From: Gnetum montanum
Lineage: Eukaryota; Streptophyta; Gnetopsida; Gnetales; Gnetaceae
Length of the DNA: 64,000 bases
NCBI GenBank assembly: GCA_015680685.1
Contig: MNCI01012628.1
Coordinates: 520,684 to 584,683, forward strand
Direction: 5' to 3'
The notes beneath the pieces are model-generated. The model did not search any database. It saw nothing but the letters and a program-made list of their open reading frames with translations, and was not told the DNA's origin. The translations under genes and the position numbers were made by a program. This document shows, piece by piece, positions 23,301 through 34,094 of this stretch. Positions within the stretch are counted from its first letter, which is position 1, and each line of letters begins with the position of its first letter.

Positions 23301-25845
23301 TTACAGCAAAGGGTAGAACATTGGACTACACATTTTTTAACTTAGAAAGGATGGATGTTGTTGGCAAATTCTATCTTGTTGACTATGGCTAGATTCATGG
23401 TGGTAGTTGCAGTGATTCCCACTGTGGTGGTGAATATGGTGGACCAGATTATCAGAAACTTCATTTGATCCGGCAAAAAAGGGGGGTCGAAATTGCATCT
23501 AGTGAATTGGAATGCCATTGCCCAACCCTAAGAAGTGGGCAAACTGGGAACACTAAAGTTTCACGATCTGATTATGATGGGATACCAAAATCTTGTTAAC
23601 CATATTATGCAAATGAATCATAATGATGCCCAATGGATTTAGATTATTATAGATAAGTACACTTAGTGGGAGGTGGACCACAAGGATTCCCTCATTTGGC
23701 AGACTTTCTGCATGCATGTTACCACCAAGACCACTATTGGTATGATGGGGGAAATCACCCTAGGAACTCATGAAATAGAATTTTTTGACAGTGAGGGGGT
23801 GGCATACATTATGGAAAGGCCATTTGCCAAAAAAAAAAATTAAAGTGTTCATTTGGTTCATTAATCATACCGTGTTGCATATATAGGCTGTTCTTTGGGC
23901 CTATGGACTCAATATTTCGGACACTTGTCCGTTATGCACAAAGAAGTTGGAGACTGTTCGACACTTTGTTTACCAATGTCCTTTTCAAAATGAAGTGTGG
24001 GAGCAGTTAGCGTTCTCCCCTACTCCTCAAGCACATGTTTTAAGCAGGAATTGTATGGGTGTGGCTATGCTTTGGATTGCTTGGAAAGCTTGGAATACTT
24101 TGGTGTTTTGGTCTACATGGCTTCCTACTCCATGGTAGGTGGTGGCATAAGGGTGTAGATTGTGGCATGAGGCAATGGTAGCGATGAGTCAAATGCCCAC
24201 ATTTGAACCAGACTGTGTGGGGTATCAATAGAATGCTAAGTTGTGGGCAGTGATTCAAGAGGTGGCTTGGGCAAAGGTGCTCAAACTGTTGCAGGGGAAC
24301 CCAGATCTTGCAAATGATGCTTTCTTCCAAAATTGGATTGGTGATGCAATGACATTTAGGGAGCTCCACATCACATTGATGAAAGAGGCACTGGCCGATT
24401 GTATGGGTGTATTAGCTTTTGGTGAGATTATTCTCCCTCAAGGTCAGGGATTCTAGGATGCACAGGTTCTTTTACAAGGGTTATTCCCAAGACCACTACT
24501 GGCCAAATGCCTAAATCGACATTGTAGAAGATCTGGCAAGACACAGTGGAGATGGTGGATCATTACTTCATCCAGTCTGGCAAGGTGTCGAAATTGCAAT
24601 TTGCCTTTTTAAAGTGGTTGAAGTTTGGTAGAAGAGTTAACTTAGATAGGTTTTTCCTTGTGGCACTACAACTACAACATTGGGGGCATCATTTTGGCTT
24701 GATTCTTGCACTTTGGAGGTCAACGATTCTAGCTATTCCTAGGCCTCCAAGGCTAGAGCTGCATATCATTTATAGAAAGTGAGGAAGAGCTACGATTGAG
24801 GACGCGGTGGGGTCTATGTCTAGGTCTAAGGTGCCTCCCGAGGAGGGGGGGATTGCAATGGAGGCTAAGGTAGCAAAAAAAGGCCATGGAGCAGGCTGGG
24901 CGAGCAGAGAGGTACGTCTAGGAGGCAAAATGGAAGGCTTGGGAGTAGGAGTTTGCTTGGTAGCTAAGCATAGCGGAGCACCAATTGGTGGAACGAGAAA
25001 AAGAGCTTCAATGAGCTTGGGATCTAAAAGAGTCAGCACTGTGGGCTACTCTAGAAGATTCCCTAAGGGAGCAACTTCAAGTTGAATTGTTCCTAGCTAA
25101 GCAATGTAATGCAGAGAGAGAGCAGGCTAAGCAGGGAGAGCATGAGCAAGAATAGTAGGAGGCAGAGAAGCTCCAAAAATAGATGGATTGTGTGCACAAA
25201 AATAGGGTTTAGATGTGGCTGCAATCAGGTAAGTGTCCATACGAGGTTCTAGACATTTGCTATAATCCGCCTTCGGGGGCACTTCGTAGACATATTCGGC
25301 AGACTACAGCTAAGCTGCAGTCAAATGGAAAGGGTATGGTGGCAAAGCATGCAAGTAAGGCCAAGGCCACAAAGGATTTCCAATAGGCTGCTATGTTCAT
25401 CGATATTGAACAACACCGAATGGTGCTTGATGCTATTCATGCCTAGGAACGAGCGAGGTGTCCTTGTATATGATTATCTAGACTTCTCTAGGAATGGATT
25501 ATGGGTGGGATAGATGATGGGGGTCAGTGGGGATTATGGAGTTGGTGTTGGCCCCATGATCCTTGTTGTTGGTTTTCTAGGCATGGGATGACCATACTAT
25601 TTTTGTCTTTCATGCAAAAATCCTGCTAGCGCTTGTAGGCTTGTAGAGGTTGGGTGGTTTGGGGGAGTAGATTATGTTGTGGGAGTTTTGGAAAATGGGG
25701 TTGTTCTCCCCTTCCTAGGAGGGGGGGAAGGGGGTGTCTTAACCCTATGTTGGTGTTTTTGTCATTGGGTGGGTTTCTTGCTTTTGTACATATTTTCTCT
25801 TATTAATAAAATTTTGCCTGACCTTTTCTCAAAAGAAGAAGTAAA
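20400..25845 (+). mobile_element. J-LINE copy E: near full-length, decayed
   Basis: Plus-strand LINE holding all the family's parts in order: ORF1 DUF4283-like part (about 20500-21110), endonuclease (21125-21870), RT (22300-23350), zf-RVT (23820-24020), module C (24185-24720), coiled coil (24780-25220), J-like domain (25234-25482), 3' UTR, and an end at TTTTGCCTGACCTTTTCTC (25813-25831). The ORF1 C-terminus with the CCHC knuckle is deleted, so ORF1 runs straight into endonuclease. Many stops are TAG at expected Gln or Trp positions. It lies antisense to the host gene within its intron. Confidence 0.85.
21125..25482 (+). pseudogene. ORF2 of J-LINE E
   Basis: Endonuclease segments read ETKLQAMEAHLLWWARWQTQ, VDVELTGCKYTWSNHCRGKD and KERLASDHRSLYC, where Ser-Asp-His is the catalytic SDH motif of AP endonucleases. 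RT reads GAYSFDIGGRLWGFLSPIRG, LRQGDPLYP and HYADDTMIFS (Asp pair at 23034-23045). zf-RVT has Cys residues in CPLCTKKLETVRHFVYQCPF. Module C reads DLANDAFFQNWIGDAMTFRE and MVDHYFIQSG. The terminal J-like part begins GKCPYEVLDICYN at 25234; LRRHIRQTTAKL follows, and the HPD position holds QSN (25318-25326). Frameshifts and stops make the gene non-functional. Confidence 0.85.
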
Positions 25846-25929
25846 TGGATCCCATCTTGTAACCATGATCCTCCAAAAACCCTACATACCAACAAGCTAA
25901 TTTTTTAACAAACCTACAAAGTGGCAATC

Positions 25930-27250
25930 CATCACGAGAACATCAAGGTTCTACAAACATATCTAGGCCTTAATTCCCAGTGGAACTTGTCCATCACTTC
26001 CCTTTCCTCCTTATAGGAGAGAAACTCCAAAACCTGTATGAAAGTCTGATATTTTTCTTTTTTCCTCTTTTTTTGCATGTTGTTGAGGCCTTGTGCTTTA
26101 TCTAGGCAGCAAGCCAAGGACACTTGTCTAATAAAGCCACAGAGGGCATCCTAGGGGGTATCAATGTTGACTTCCATCATAACATATGGGCATTGTTTGG
26201 AGGTCAACCAATCCTTCACATTAACCTCATGGTGCTTCATTAATCTAATCTGCATCTCCTCTTGTTCTTGTCTTTCAATCTTCAGCCCTCTCCATTCTTT
26301 TTGCTCCTTAATTCTAGCCTCTTCTACTTTGTGTATCAGATCTACCCTGATGTGCTCCCAAAGCTTGTTCTCCAATCAAAATTGTAGTTCAATCTCTTCC
26401 CTTTCACACACCAACTGGCTTCTTTTGGTTCCTGCTTTTGTCTAACCTTGGACTCCTACTCTTGAATTTCTCATCTTTTTTGGGCCTCCCACTTGAGACA
26501 AACCTCCATATGCTTACTGGCCTACATGAGCTCAGTAGTTGCCTCCTACTTTAGTTTGTGCTGAATTTTGAAAAACCTCAACTGAACTTCTCGGATCAAT
26601 CTCTCTTCCACTGCCTTCTTCTAGGCCTCCTCGAGAATCTTCTTGTTTTGTTTAAGGCACACTTAGAACTCCACCTCCAATTCAGTCCTTAGTTGCTCCT
26701 TCAGAATGCCCAGATGAGACTGTTCTTCCTCTTGGGTACTTAGATGGTCGTCTTCCCCATTTGCTAGCTCTTCCATACATGGCCGCCTAACATAAGATGG
26801 GTTGACATCCTTCAAAATGAAAGTAGAAGAGTTTGTCAGCTAGTCAATCAAGTCATGGGCAAATCCTCAATGTACATAACCTCTAGTGATTATGCATGCT
26901 TCAGGGTTTTGCAATGAAACATGGCTTCTCCTAGTTGTATGCCAAATGGCAAGGATTAATCCTAAATGTTTGCCCATTTGTCTTCTCTTCAAGCTACTAA
27001 AATGAAATTAGGGAGAATAGCCCACCTTCAAAGCTCAAGCATCTCATAAAAGCGAAATGTACATCATGCAACTACTAGAGATTCCTAGATTGTTAGAAAA
27101 ATCTTTCAATGAGATCAGTTGCCTGCTGCTAGAGCAGGGGAAGTTTAGAGTGCAGGACTTGGCTACTAGATGTGCTCGGAATAGGACCTTGGAATGAGAT
27201 CAACCGTATGTTTCATCCTTTGGGGTGTGAGATTCACTTCTACCCACTAG
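25930..27250 (-). mobile_element. J-LINE copy F: divergent 3' part
   Basis: In minus sense: the end of module C (IERFF, stop, QSRNL; FAFMRCLSFEGG; MGKHLGLILAIWHTTRR) at about 26900-27250, a coiled coil full of Glu/Lys/Arg (26200-26860, including LIREVQLRFFKIQHKLK), then KDWLTSKQCPYVMMEVNIDT at 26192 and downward. The region where HPD belongs reads CLDKA. The helix III equivalent is YQTFIQVLEFLSYKEEREVM. It opposes copy E in orientation and is the most diverged copy with a readable J-like end. Confidence 0.7.
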
Positions 27251-27431
27251 CAATATAGGCAGTAGAATGAAAAATAAACATAATTGGTAGACATGATCAC
27301 ATCACATCACATATAATCATAAACTCCAAAAAAAAAGTTACATCTAATCTTTTAACTTTACTAATACGAAAAGGAACAAAACCATTTTTTAGCAAATTAT
27401 ATTTAAAACAAGCATTAAAAATAATCATTAC

Positions 27432-27509
27432 CAATATCTATGATTGTATGGTGTCTTCCTCTTGAGAAATCCCACAATAAAACCTTTGAATCTAATCCAC
27501 CAGAAATTA
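27432..27509 (-). CDS. WDR53-like WD40 protein, exon (second seen)
   Basis: Minus-strand exon of 78 bp with an AG acceptor and a GTAATG donor. Two entry bases complete Val; it then encodes ISGGLDSKVLLWDFSRGRHH and TIIDI and leaves one G. GGLDSKVLLWDF is a WD40 strand ending Trp-Asp. The exon is phase-compatible with both neighbours: joined, the protein reads HHPWE-V-ISGGLDSK and TIIDI-D-VAEAAN. The downstream intron (15617-27431) is about 11.8 kb and filled with LINE pieces. Confidence 0.88.
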
Positions 27510-29622
27510 CTGAAACATAAAGTACATAATTCAATAATAAGAATAATAATAATAATTGTACCTTTGACTTCTAAAATAATTCACAGGTCCATTTTAAAAA
27601 ACGTCAAAAAATAAAAAATAAAAGAAAGACATGGCAACGGAGGATGGTATCCCCTGATTGGCAGACTGCTTGTACTTTGTAAACATTTTTCATTTGTTCT
27701 CTTTTATTAGTACATTCTGACCTTTATCTCAGAGAACAAGGAAAGATAATTTCAACAGTAAATGAGATTACTGATAATTCCTAATATTTTGGAAATACAT
27801 TGTTAGGGTATGAAGTTGTAAGACTATATTTAGGCCAAAATAGATCGTTGCATTTTAATCACTTGCAAATAGGTCAGAAATCTGCAGATCACTTCTTGCA
27901 GTTGATCCATGACACAAATAAAATGACTGATGTTATTGAACATCCAGCTAAACAAGTTCAGTATTTCCTATCAAGCCTTTAAAAAATGATAAACGAAAAT
28001 GCAATAGTGTATAGCTTTACATGTAGACAATCAAATATTTTTGCAAGACATTATCTCTTGAAAATCAATATGAGATCATGCCTTAGCTACTCAGATTGCA
28101 CAGGTGGACATAACTTAACAGAATTATGAGCGTTGTTGAGATGAATTCTAGTACAAATCCTAGCTGTATTCAATACTGTAGTGTGACTATATATCTTACA
28201 AGCCATTGGACATATGCAGAAGAGTTGGGTCAGAAAGAGAAGAAAGAGGGCAGCCCAAGAATGGTAGAAATGCTGAACCGGCTCAAGATCTTCACCGATT
28301 TACCACATATAAATAATGACACAAACAAAGAAGAAGAAGAAGAATATAATCAACTGCTAAATAAGTTAGTAGCTAAAAACACAAAATATAACAAGTGATA
28401 CATATGCTTTCTGATGGTGTCTTGTTCTTTTAACTTAATTCATAAACAACTAAATATTTGAGCAACCCATGTGCTTTACTTGGTTTGATATCAGGTAAAA
28501 GTTAATTCAAATTGAGAAAATTCACAAGCAACATGAATAGACATCACAATTTATAAAAAATAGCCTTAAAAGTTATTACAGTCAGTTAGTGAACTCATTT
28601 GACGCCCGCTGTTAAGAGCTGAAGAATTTTTTGGTGCATATAACAGTCAGAAACAGAACATAACATAGTAGAAGTGGATTTTGTAGATGCTCATTATGGT
28701 GTACAAACATCAGTGGATGATGGAACACACCAACATCTAGGCAAAACAGGGAGAGCATAAATCTTGATTGTAAATTAAAAACAAATAGTCACATTTTTTA
28801 CCAAATACCCATTGGCCAACTGCTGTTTTATGGATCTATTAATGAGTTCATGAAAATGTACCAAATCACCAGAATACATTTCAGTTTGTATTCTTTCCAT
28901 TTCATCCCACTATCAAATCAAGAGAACCTTTACTACTTTCAGTTTACTTTTCCACCAATCAGTTGGTCATTTTTATCATGTTTGGCAGTATCCTTTCAGT
29001 GCACTTACATGTTCAAGTCGATCAGTAACACGTGCAGAACAGCAGGGACACATTCATCATTTGCATTGCAACTTTTGACAGATATTGAACCCAATACGTG
29101 ATAAGTTAATTAATTTAATTGTGTAATTTATAGAACTAAATTTAAACATCTATGAAATTATGCTTAATAAATAAATTAACAAAGAGGTATGTCAGGTCAC
29201 TTAATTTCCTAATCAACTTTTAACCATTGATAGTGTATAAGCTGTCAAGGATGAGATATTCATGTACAATGTGTGGTGAGTTAGCAGGAGATAACTAATG
29301 AGGATGAGTATCAGCAGTTTCATATCCACCAATGGCTCAATTCTAACGAAATAAGTTACCATGAAGAAAACCAATGATGATGTTAGATGATTCAAGAAGC
29401 TAGGTGCTAGGATAGCCAAGGTTGCTGCTAGGTTCTATCGTCTAATATTTGTCATGTCACATGGGGTATCAACACTTGGTATTAGCCTTATCACAGGTGG
29501 TATTTGTTGAGTATAGTGTGAATATGTTTTCCCTCATTCATGTCCCTTGGTGTGTCCCGTTCCTCTTTGTTTGTCTTTGTTTCCATGTTGTATTAATGTA
29601 ATGAGTAGAAGACAGAAGTCAT
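27510..29622. other. Host intron DNA with no recognised gene
   Basis: The 5' part of the 10-kb intron between the 78-bp and 35-bp WD40 exons. Short open stretches at 28126-28398 and 28850-29101 lack motifs or stop-free extension and look like chance. Confidence 0.45.
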
Positions 29623-29639
29623 AAGTAGCAACATCAGGC

Positions 29640-30618
29640 GCAACAACCATGGCAGGAACAACAGCAGGTGCAACAATAGGAGCAGCAACAGTAGACACAA
29701 CAGAAGGCGCAACAACCGCAGCAGCAACCGCAGCAGCCAAAACTACTGGGGGTGGCCTCGCTGGGCTGGGGGCTGAGAAACTGGGGGGACCTGCACCAGG
29801 TGGCGCCATCGAGGCCCACTCCCGCAGTGACCACACCCTACGGCTACGGGTTCACGACCCCCCATCAGAGGGCATCCGCACTATGCAGAGGAGCCTCATT
29901 GGCCGTTTCATCTCCCAAGGGGCCCGCCCACGGCTAGACCTAGTCCGCCGATGGGTGAAGGAACAATGGAAGGTGGGTGATGTTGACGTTCGAAGTCTTT
30001 CGAGGACCTGCTCCTCTTTATTTTCCCATCCTTGCAAGCTAGGGATACAGTACTGCTCGGTGGCCCGTGGTTCTATGGGGCTTGGGTGCTCACCTTGATC
30101 CCGTGGCACCCCAGGGCCCACCGAGAAGTCGACTTGTTTACCCAGGCCCTGGTCTAGGTGCGGGTGGCCGGCATTCCGTGGGAACTCTGGAACCTCAAGT
30201 TCCTGACAGAGGTTGCGGGGATTTTGGTGACTTCATTGCATTCGACCGCGTCACGCGGTCAATGGAGAGAATGGGTTTCGCCCGCTTCTGCGTCTGCCGC
30301 AGTTTGTCGGTGATAGACCTCATCCGGGCGGATGTACTGGAGCTCCCTGGGGGGGAGGAAACCCTCCAAGTTACTTTCGAGAACCTTCGAGCAAACGCTA
30401 CCCCGACGCACGGCACGAAAAACCAGGTGGGCAGGCCAGACAGTTGCGGGTGTTGCGGGAAGCCCGGACACCTGGAAGCAGAATGTCGATTCCACAAGAC
30501 GCGGCTAAGAGACCTGGCCCAACAATTGTTCGAGGGGGCAACTGGGTCACCATGGGACACAAAGGACGGTTGCGTCCCCCGTCCGACCAACCCCCCTCTC
30601 AAAATAACCCCACGACCA
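29640..30618 (+). pseudogene. ORF1 of J-LINE G
   Basis: ORF1 of plant L1-type LINEs binds element RNA. It opens with an Ala/Thr/Gly low-complexity stretch (AGTTAGATIGAATVDTTEGA). A DUF4283-like domain follows: RPRLDLVRRWVKEQWKVGDV, then FGDFIAFDRVTRSMERMGFA and RFCVCRSLSVIDLIRADVLE. Next come a CCHC knuckle, CGCCGKPGHLEAEC, and the family tail segment RDLAQQLFEG. Frames shift near 30080 and 30235. The end is lost in the N gap at 30619. Confidence 0.8.
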
Positions 30619-30810
30619 NNNNNNNNNNNNNNNNNNNNNNNNNNNNNNNNNNNNNNNNNNNNNNNNNNNNNNNNNNNNNNNNNNNNNNNNNNNNNNNNNN
30701 NNNNNNNNNNNNNNNNNNNNNNNNNNNNNNNNNNNNNNNNNNNNNNNNNNNNNNNNNNNNNNNNNNNNNNNNNNNNNNNNNNNNNNNNNNNNNNNNNNNN
30801 NNNNNNNNNN
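30619..30810. other. Assembly gap (192 N)
   Basis: A run of 192 unknown bases between ORF1 and RT of copy G. The endonuclease should lie here but would need about 700-1000 bp, so either the gap size is only nominal or the copy is deleted. Confidence 0.95.
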
Positions 30811-32231
30811 TTCTCTTGGCTGGAACTCACTTCCACTATCAACAGCATGCTGGGAGGCAAAGCGCCTGGGAGGGAAAGCGCCTGGACCTGACGGATGGTC
30901 CCTTGAATTTTTCAAGATTTTTCTGGATATTGTGGGGCCCAATATCCTGGATGCGTTCAACCTCATGTTAGCCAGGAGGCAAGTGTAGCGGGAAATCAAT
31001 TGCTCTCCCATCGTGTGCATCCCCAAGCAGATTGACGCACATTGCCCGGAGCACTTCCGTCCTATTGGAGTTTACAATGTCCTCATTCGGATTTTCTCCA
31101 AACTCCTGGTCAACCAACTCGGGCCTCTTCTGCCCAAGCTGGTGGGAATCAATCAGGGTAGCACCCTTCAGGATCAGGTTCTCCTCATGCAGGAGGTGCT
31201 GCACTCCCTCCGGACTACGAGTTTCCCTGGCCTATGTCTCAAGCTCGATATCGCTAAGGCATATGATATGCTCACCTAGGAAGCCCTGTAAGCCATTATG
31301 CATCAAAAAGGGTTTGACCAAAGTTTCATCCAACTTTGTATACACATCCAATCCTCTGTCGGCTTCTCATTCGATGTGGGGGGGGGGGGGGGGGCAGCTA
31401 TGGGGCTTTTTATCCACTGGCAGGGGGTTGACAGGGCGACCCGCTTTCGCCCCTGCTCTTCATCATTGCTATGGACCTCATGCAACAGTATTGCAGCATC
31501 TCCGGGGTGGAGGGCTTGGACATTGTTGGGGTGGCTTGCTGGGCCAAACACTACGCAGATGACACCATGCTGCTCAGTCGGGCAGTGGCCCCACAAGCAC
31601 GTTGCATTAACACGGCCCTGACCCGAATGGCAGATGAATTGGGATTGGAAATTACCCGCACCGTATCTGCGGCGCATTTTGTTAATGTTGATGCGCAAGT
31701 CAAGGACAAGGTGGTGCAAATCCTTGATATCTAGCCTGGGACAACTAAAGACACATACCTAGGCATCTCGTTGTACCAGTGGGGCCGAAACAATTCGTGG
31801 GGGCCAGCAACGGCTCCTGCATCGCCTGACGCGCCCGCGCAGGGAGCCGAGTCAGTGGGCCCGCATCATCAATGAAAAGTACATGCAGTGGGAGGCTGAG
31901 ACGCGTGCCTCGCGGCCCTGGCAGACGATCTGCCAGCACGCACGAGTGATGCTAACTCAAGGTTGGCTAGACCTCGAACCGTGTGCCCTGTTGTCAACAA
32001 AATATCGATTGGAGGTTAGCTAGCAGCGGATCTGGCGTGGGCGGCTCCCTGAAAAAATAAAAATCTTTCTATGGCTTGTACAGTCTGACGCGCTCCCTGT
32101 GCGTGCCGTTCTGCGCAGGCGCGACATCATGCAGGACAACACCTGTCCTTGCTGTGGTGCCGCGCCCGAGACAATTGATCACTTTGCCTATGATTGCTGT
32201 TACATGTGCGCCACTTGGGGCTCAGCGGCGA

Positions 32232-32262
<31 letters not shown>

Positions 32263-33821
32263 GAGGCAGTTTAATGGCGATTCTTGGACCTCGATGCTTT
32301 TATTGGTGGCTTGGAAGGCACGCAACCACACAATGTTCCATCAAGACAGGTTGCCCCCCCCAGTGGCTAATTGCTCAGACCTGCTATGCGTGGAACGAAA
32401 TCGAGGCGGCCATGGGTGTAACGCCGACGTTCGAGCCTGACTGCACCACCTTCTAGGAGGATGAGGAGCTCTGGCAGTTGGTTACCCGGTGCAGCTGGTC
32501 TGGCTCGTTGCAGCGGCTGGTCGACGACTCGGACCTAGCAAATGACGCTTTCTTCGCTAACTGGGACGACGACTGGACCATCTTTCGAGGATGCAAGATT
32601 CGCGTCACCGAGTCTGCTATCGCCAGCTGTCTGGGGGCCCAGGCCGCTGGAGAAATCATTCTGCCTACCACCCGCGGCCTACAGGACGCTGAGCTCTTTT
32701 TTTCTGGACCCGTGCCACGAACGCAAAGCCGATAGGTTCCCAGATCTTCCCTCCCCCATCTCTGGGCCCGGGCGGCTGATCTGGTGGACCACTTTTTCGT
32801 CCAGTCTGGCAACGGGTCCAAACTTCAAGGTTTGCATTTTGTCTTTATGCATTGTTTGAAGTTAGGCCTCTAGATTAACCTCCCGCATTTTTTCTTGGAG
32901 GTTCTCCTTCTTAAGCAACGTGGCCGACACTCGGGGTTGATCCTGGCTCTGTGGAGGGGAGCTGGGGGTGCCTGGCCCGTCGACCTCTGCCCCCCAGTGA
33001 GGGGTTGCCCCTGCCTGGGCCCCTGCAACACCCCTGACCCCTCAACCTCGCCCAGCTGGGGGACCCGCTGGACCCTGCCAGCAACAGCCTTCGCGTGGGG
33101 ACGCCGCTCCCAACGGAATCTGTGCCTCCCTGCCATCAGAACGACTTCCCCCTTGCCAAACCCCCCCCCCCCCCCCCAACAGCCGCTCAAACTGGGTTGA
33201 AGCGCTGCAACAGGCCGAGCAGAGAGCCAAAACCGCTGTGAGGGAGGCGGAGCGGCGTGAATGGGAGGCCAAGTGGAACGAGGCTCTTGCTCAGTCTCTG
33301 GCTGACCTTGAAGCCCAGGTCCACGAGCGGGAATAGGAGCGAATGAGACAGCATGAGATAATGGCGGAGGCTGCTCGGGCCCGACTTATTGACAAGATCC
33401 GAGCCCAGATGCAGAAGGAGTTGAGACAGGAGGACGTGGCCCATAGAGCTCAAGAGGAGGTGAAAAGGACGGAGCACAAACACCTACAGGAGGAGGAGCA
33501 GAGGCAAAGACAGCTTGACCGGGCACACGAGCACAGTGCCCGACAGTGGCTTAGGGGGGGCGATGCCCATACCTCATCTTAGGCATCAATTGTGAGAGCT
33601 CCTGGGAGGAGCTCCAAAGACATATCCGTGAAACCTCGGCGCATTTCCATCCGAACGTGGGGGATTCACCGGCAGACCGGAGCAGGCAGGAGTCTGCTAT
33701 GCAGGGTATCTAGTAGGTGGCAAACTTCATGGACACTGAGGATCATCGCAACACTTTGGACCTGCTCCATGAGCTAAAACATCTGCACTGCGCCTGCTGT
33801 TGTTTGCCGACTCACCCCTAA
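30811..33821 (+). pseudogene. ORF2 of J-LINE G: RT to J-like domain
   Basis: RT reads KAPGPDGWSLEFF, LVGINQGSTLQDQVLLMQEV and LCLKLDIAKAYDMLT, then HYADDTMLLS with Tyr-Ala-Asp-Asp at 31552-31563. zf-RVT reads KIKIFLWLVQSDALPVRAVL, then CPCCGAAPETIDHFAYDCC. Module C (32425-32960) reads LANDAFFANWDDDWTIFRGC and KIRVTESAIASCLGAQAAGE. The coiled coil (33190-33560) ends RQLDRAHEHSARQWLRGG, and the J-like domain (33564-33821) has SWEELQRHIRETSAHFHPN: the loop is HPN, not HPD, at 33648-33656. Two adjacent TAG codons replace GlnGln in helix III. A TAA closes the frame at 33819-33821. Confidence 0.85.
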
Positions 33822-34094
33822 GGGTCGGGGACAGGCCCCCTCCCCATAGGCGGTGCAGGGTCTTTTTGCTTTCCTTTGCGCATGCACCCCCCCCCCCCCC
33901 GGGGGGCCCTTTTCGTTTGTGGGGCCGGATTTATTTTCAAGGGGGGAAGGGGGGGGGTGCGGGGGGGGGGCCCCCCCCCCCCCCCTCCTCTATGGGCCAT
34001 TTCTGATAACCCTCGAATTGTATACTCTTGTACTATAATTTTTTCAGTAATACACTCCTGAACATTTTCTCAAAAAAAAAAAAAAAAGTAGCAA

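Larger units (their letters stand above)
29632..34085 (+). mobile_element. J-LINE copy G: GC-rich insertion in host intron
   Basis: Plus-strand, GC-rich LINE flanked by AAGTAGCAA at 29623-29631 and 34086-34094, a likely target-site duplication. Order: Ala/Thr-coding low-complexity start, ORF1 DUF4283-like domain, CCHC knuckle, assembly gap (192 N), RT, zf-RVT, module C, coiled coil, J-like domain, 3' UTR and A tail (34072-34087). The endonuclease is missing, either lying in the gap or deleted. RT has a further internal deletion after TYLGIS at about 31765. It is antisense to the host gene. Confidence 0.88.

Noticed and set aside
28126-28398. Possible small gene in the host intron
   Set aside because: No motif, no homology recognised, low-complexity Glu run, and it lies inside an intron antisense to the WD40 gene.
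29640-29760. Regular GCAACA-type repeats suggesting a CRISPR-like or satellite array
   Set aside because: They encode the Ala/Thr-rich start of LINE ORF1, have no uniform spacers, and recur at the same place in copy Q.
30067-30971. Long open frames across the N gap
   Set aside because: The length comes from 192 Ns; only the ORF1 part before the gap and the RT after it are supported.
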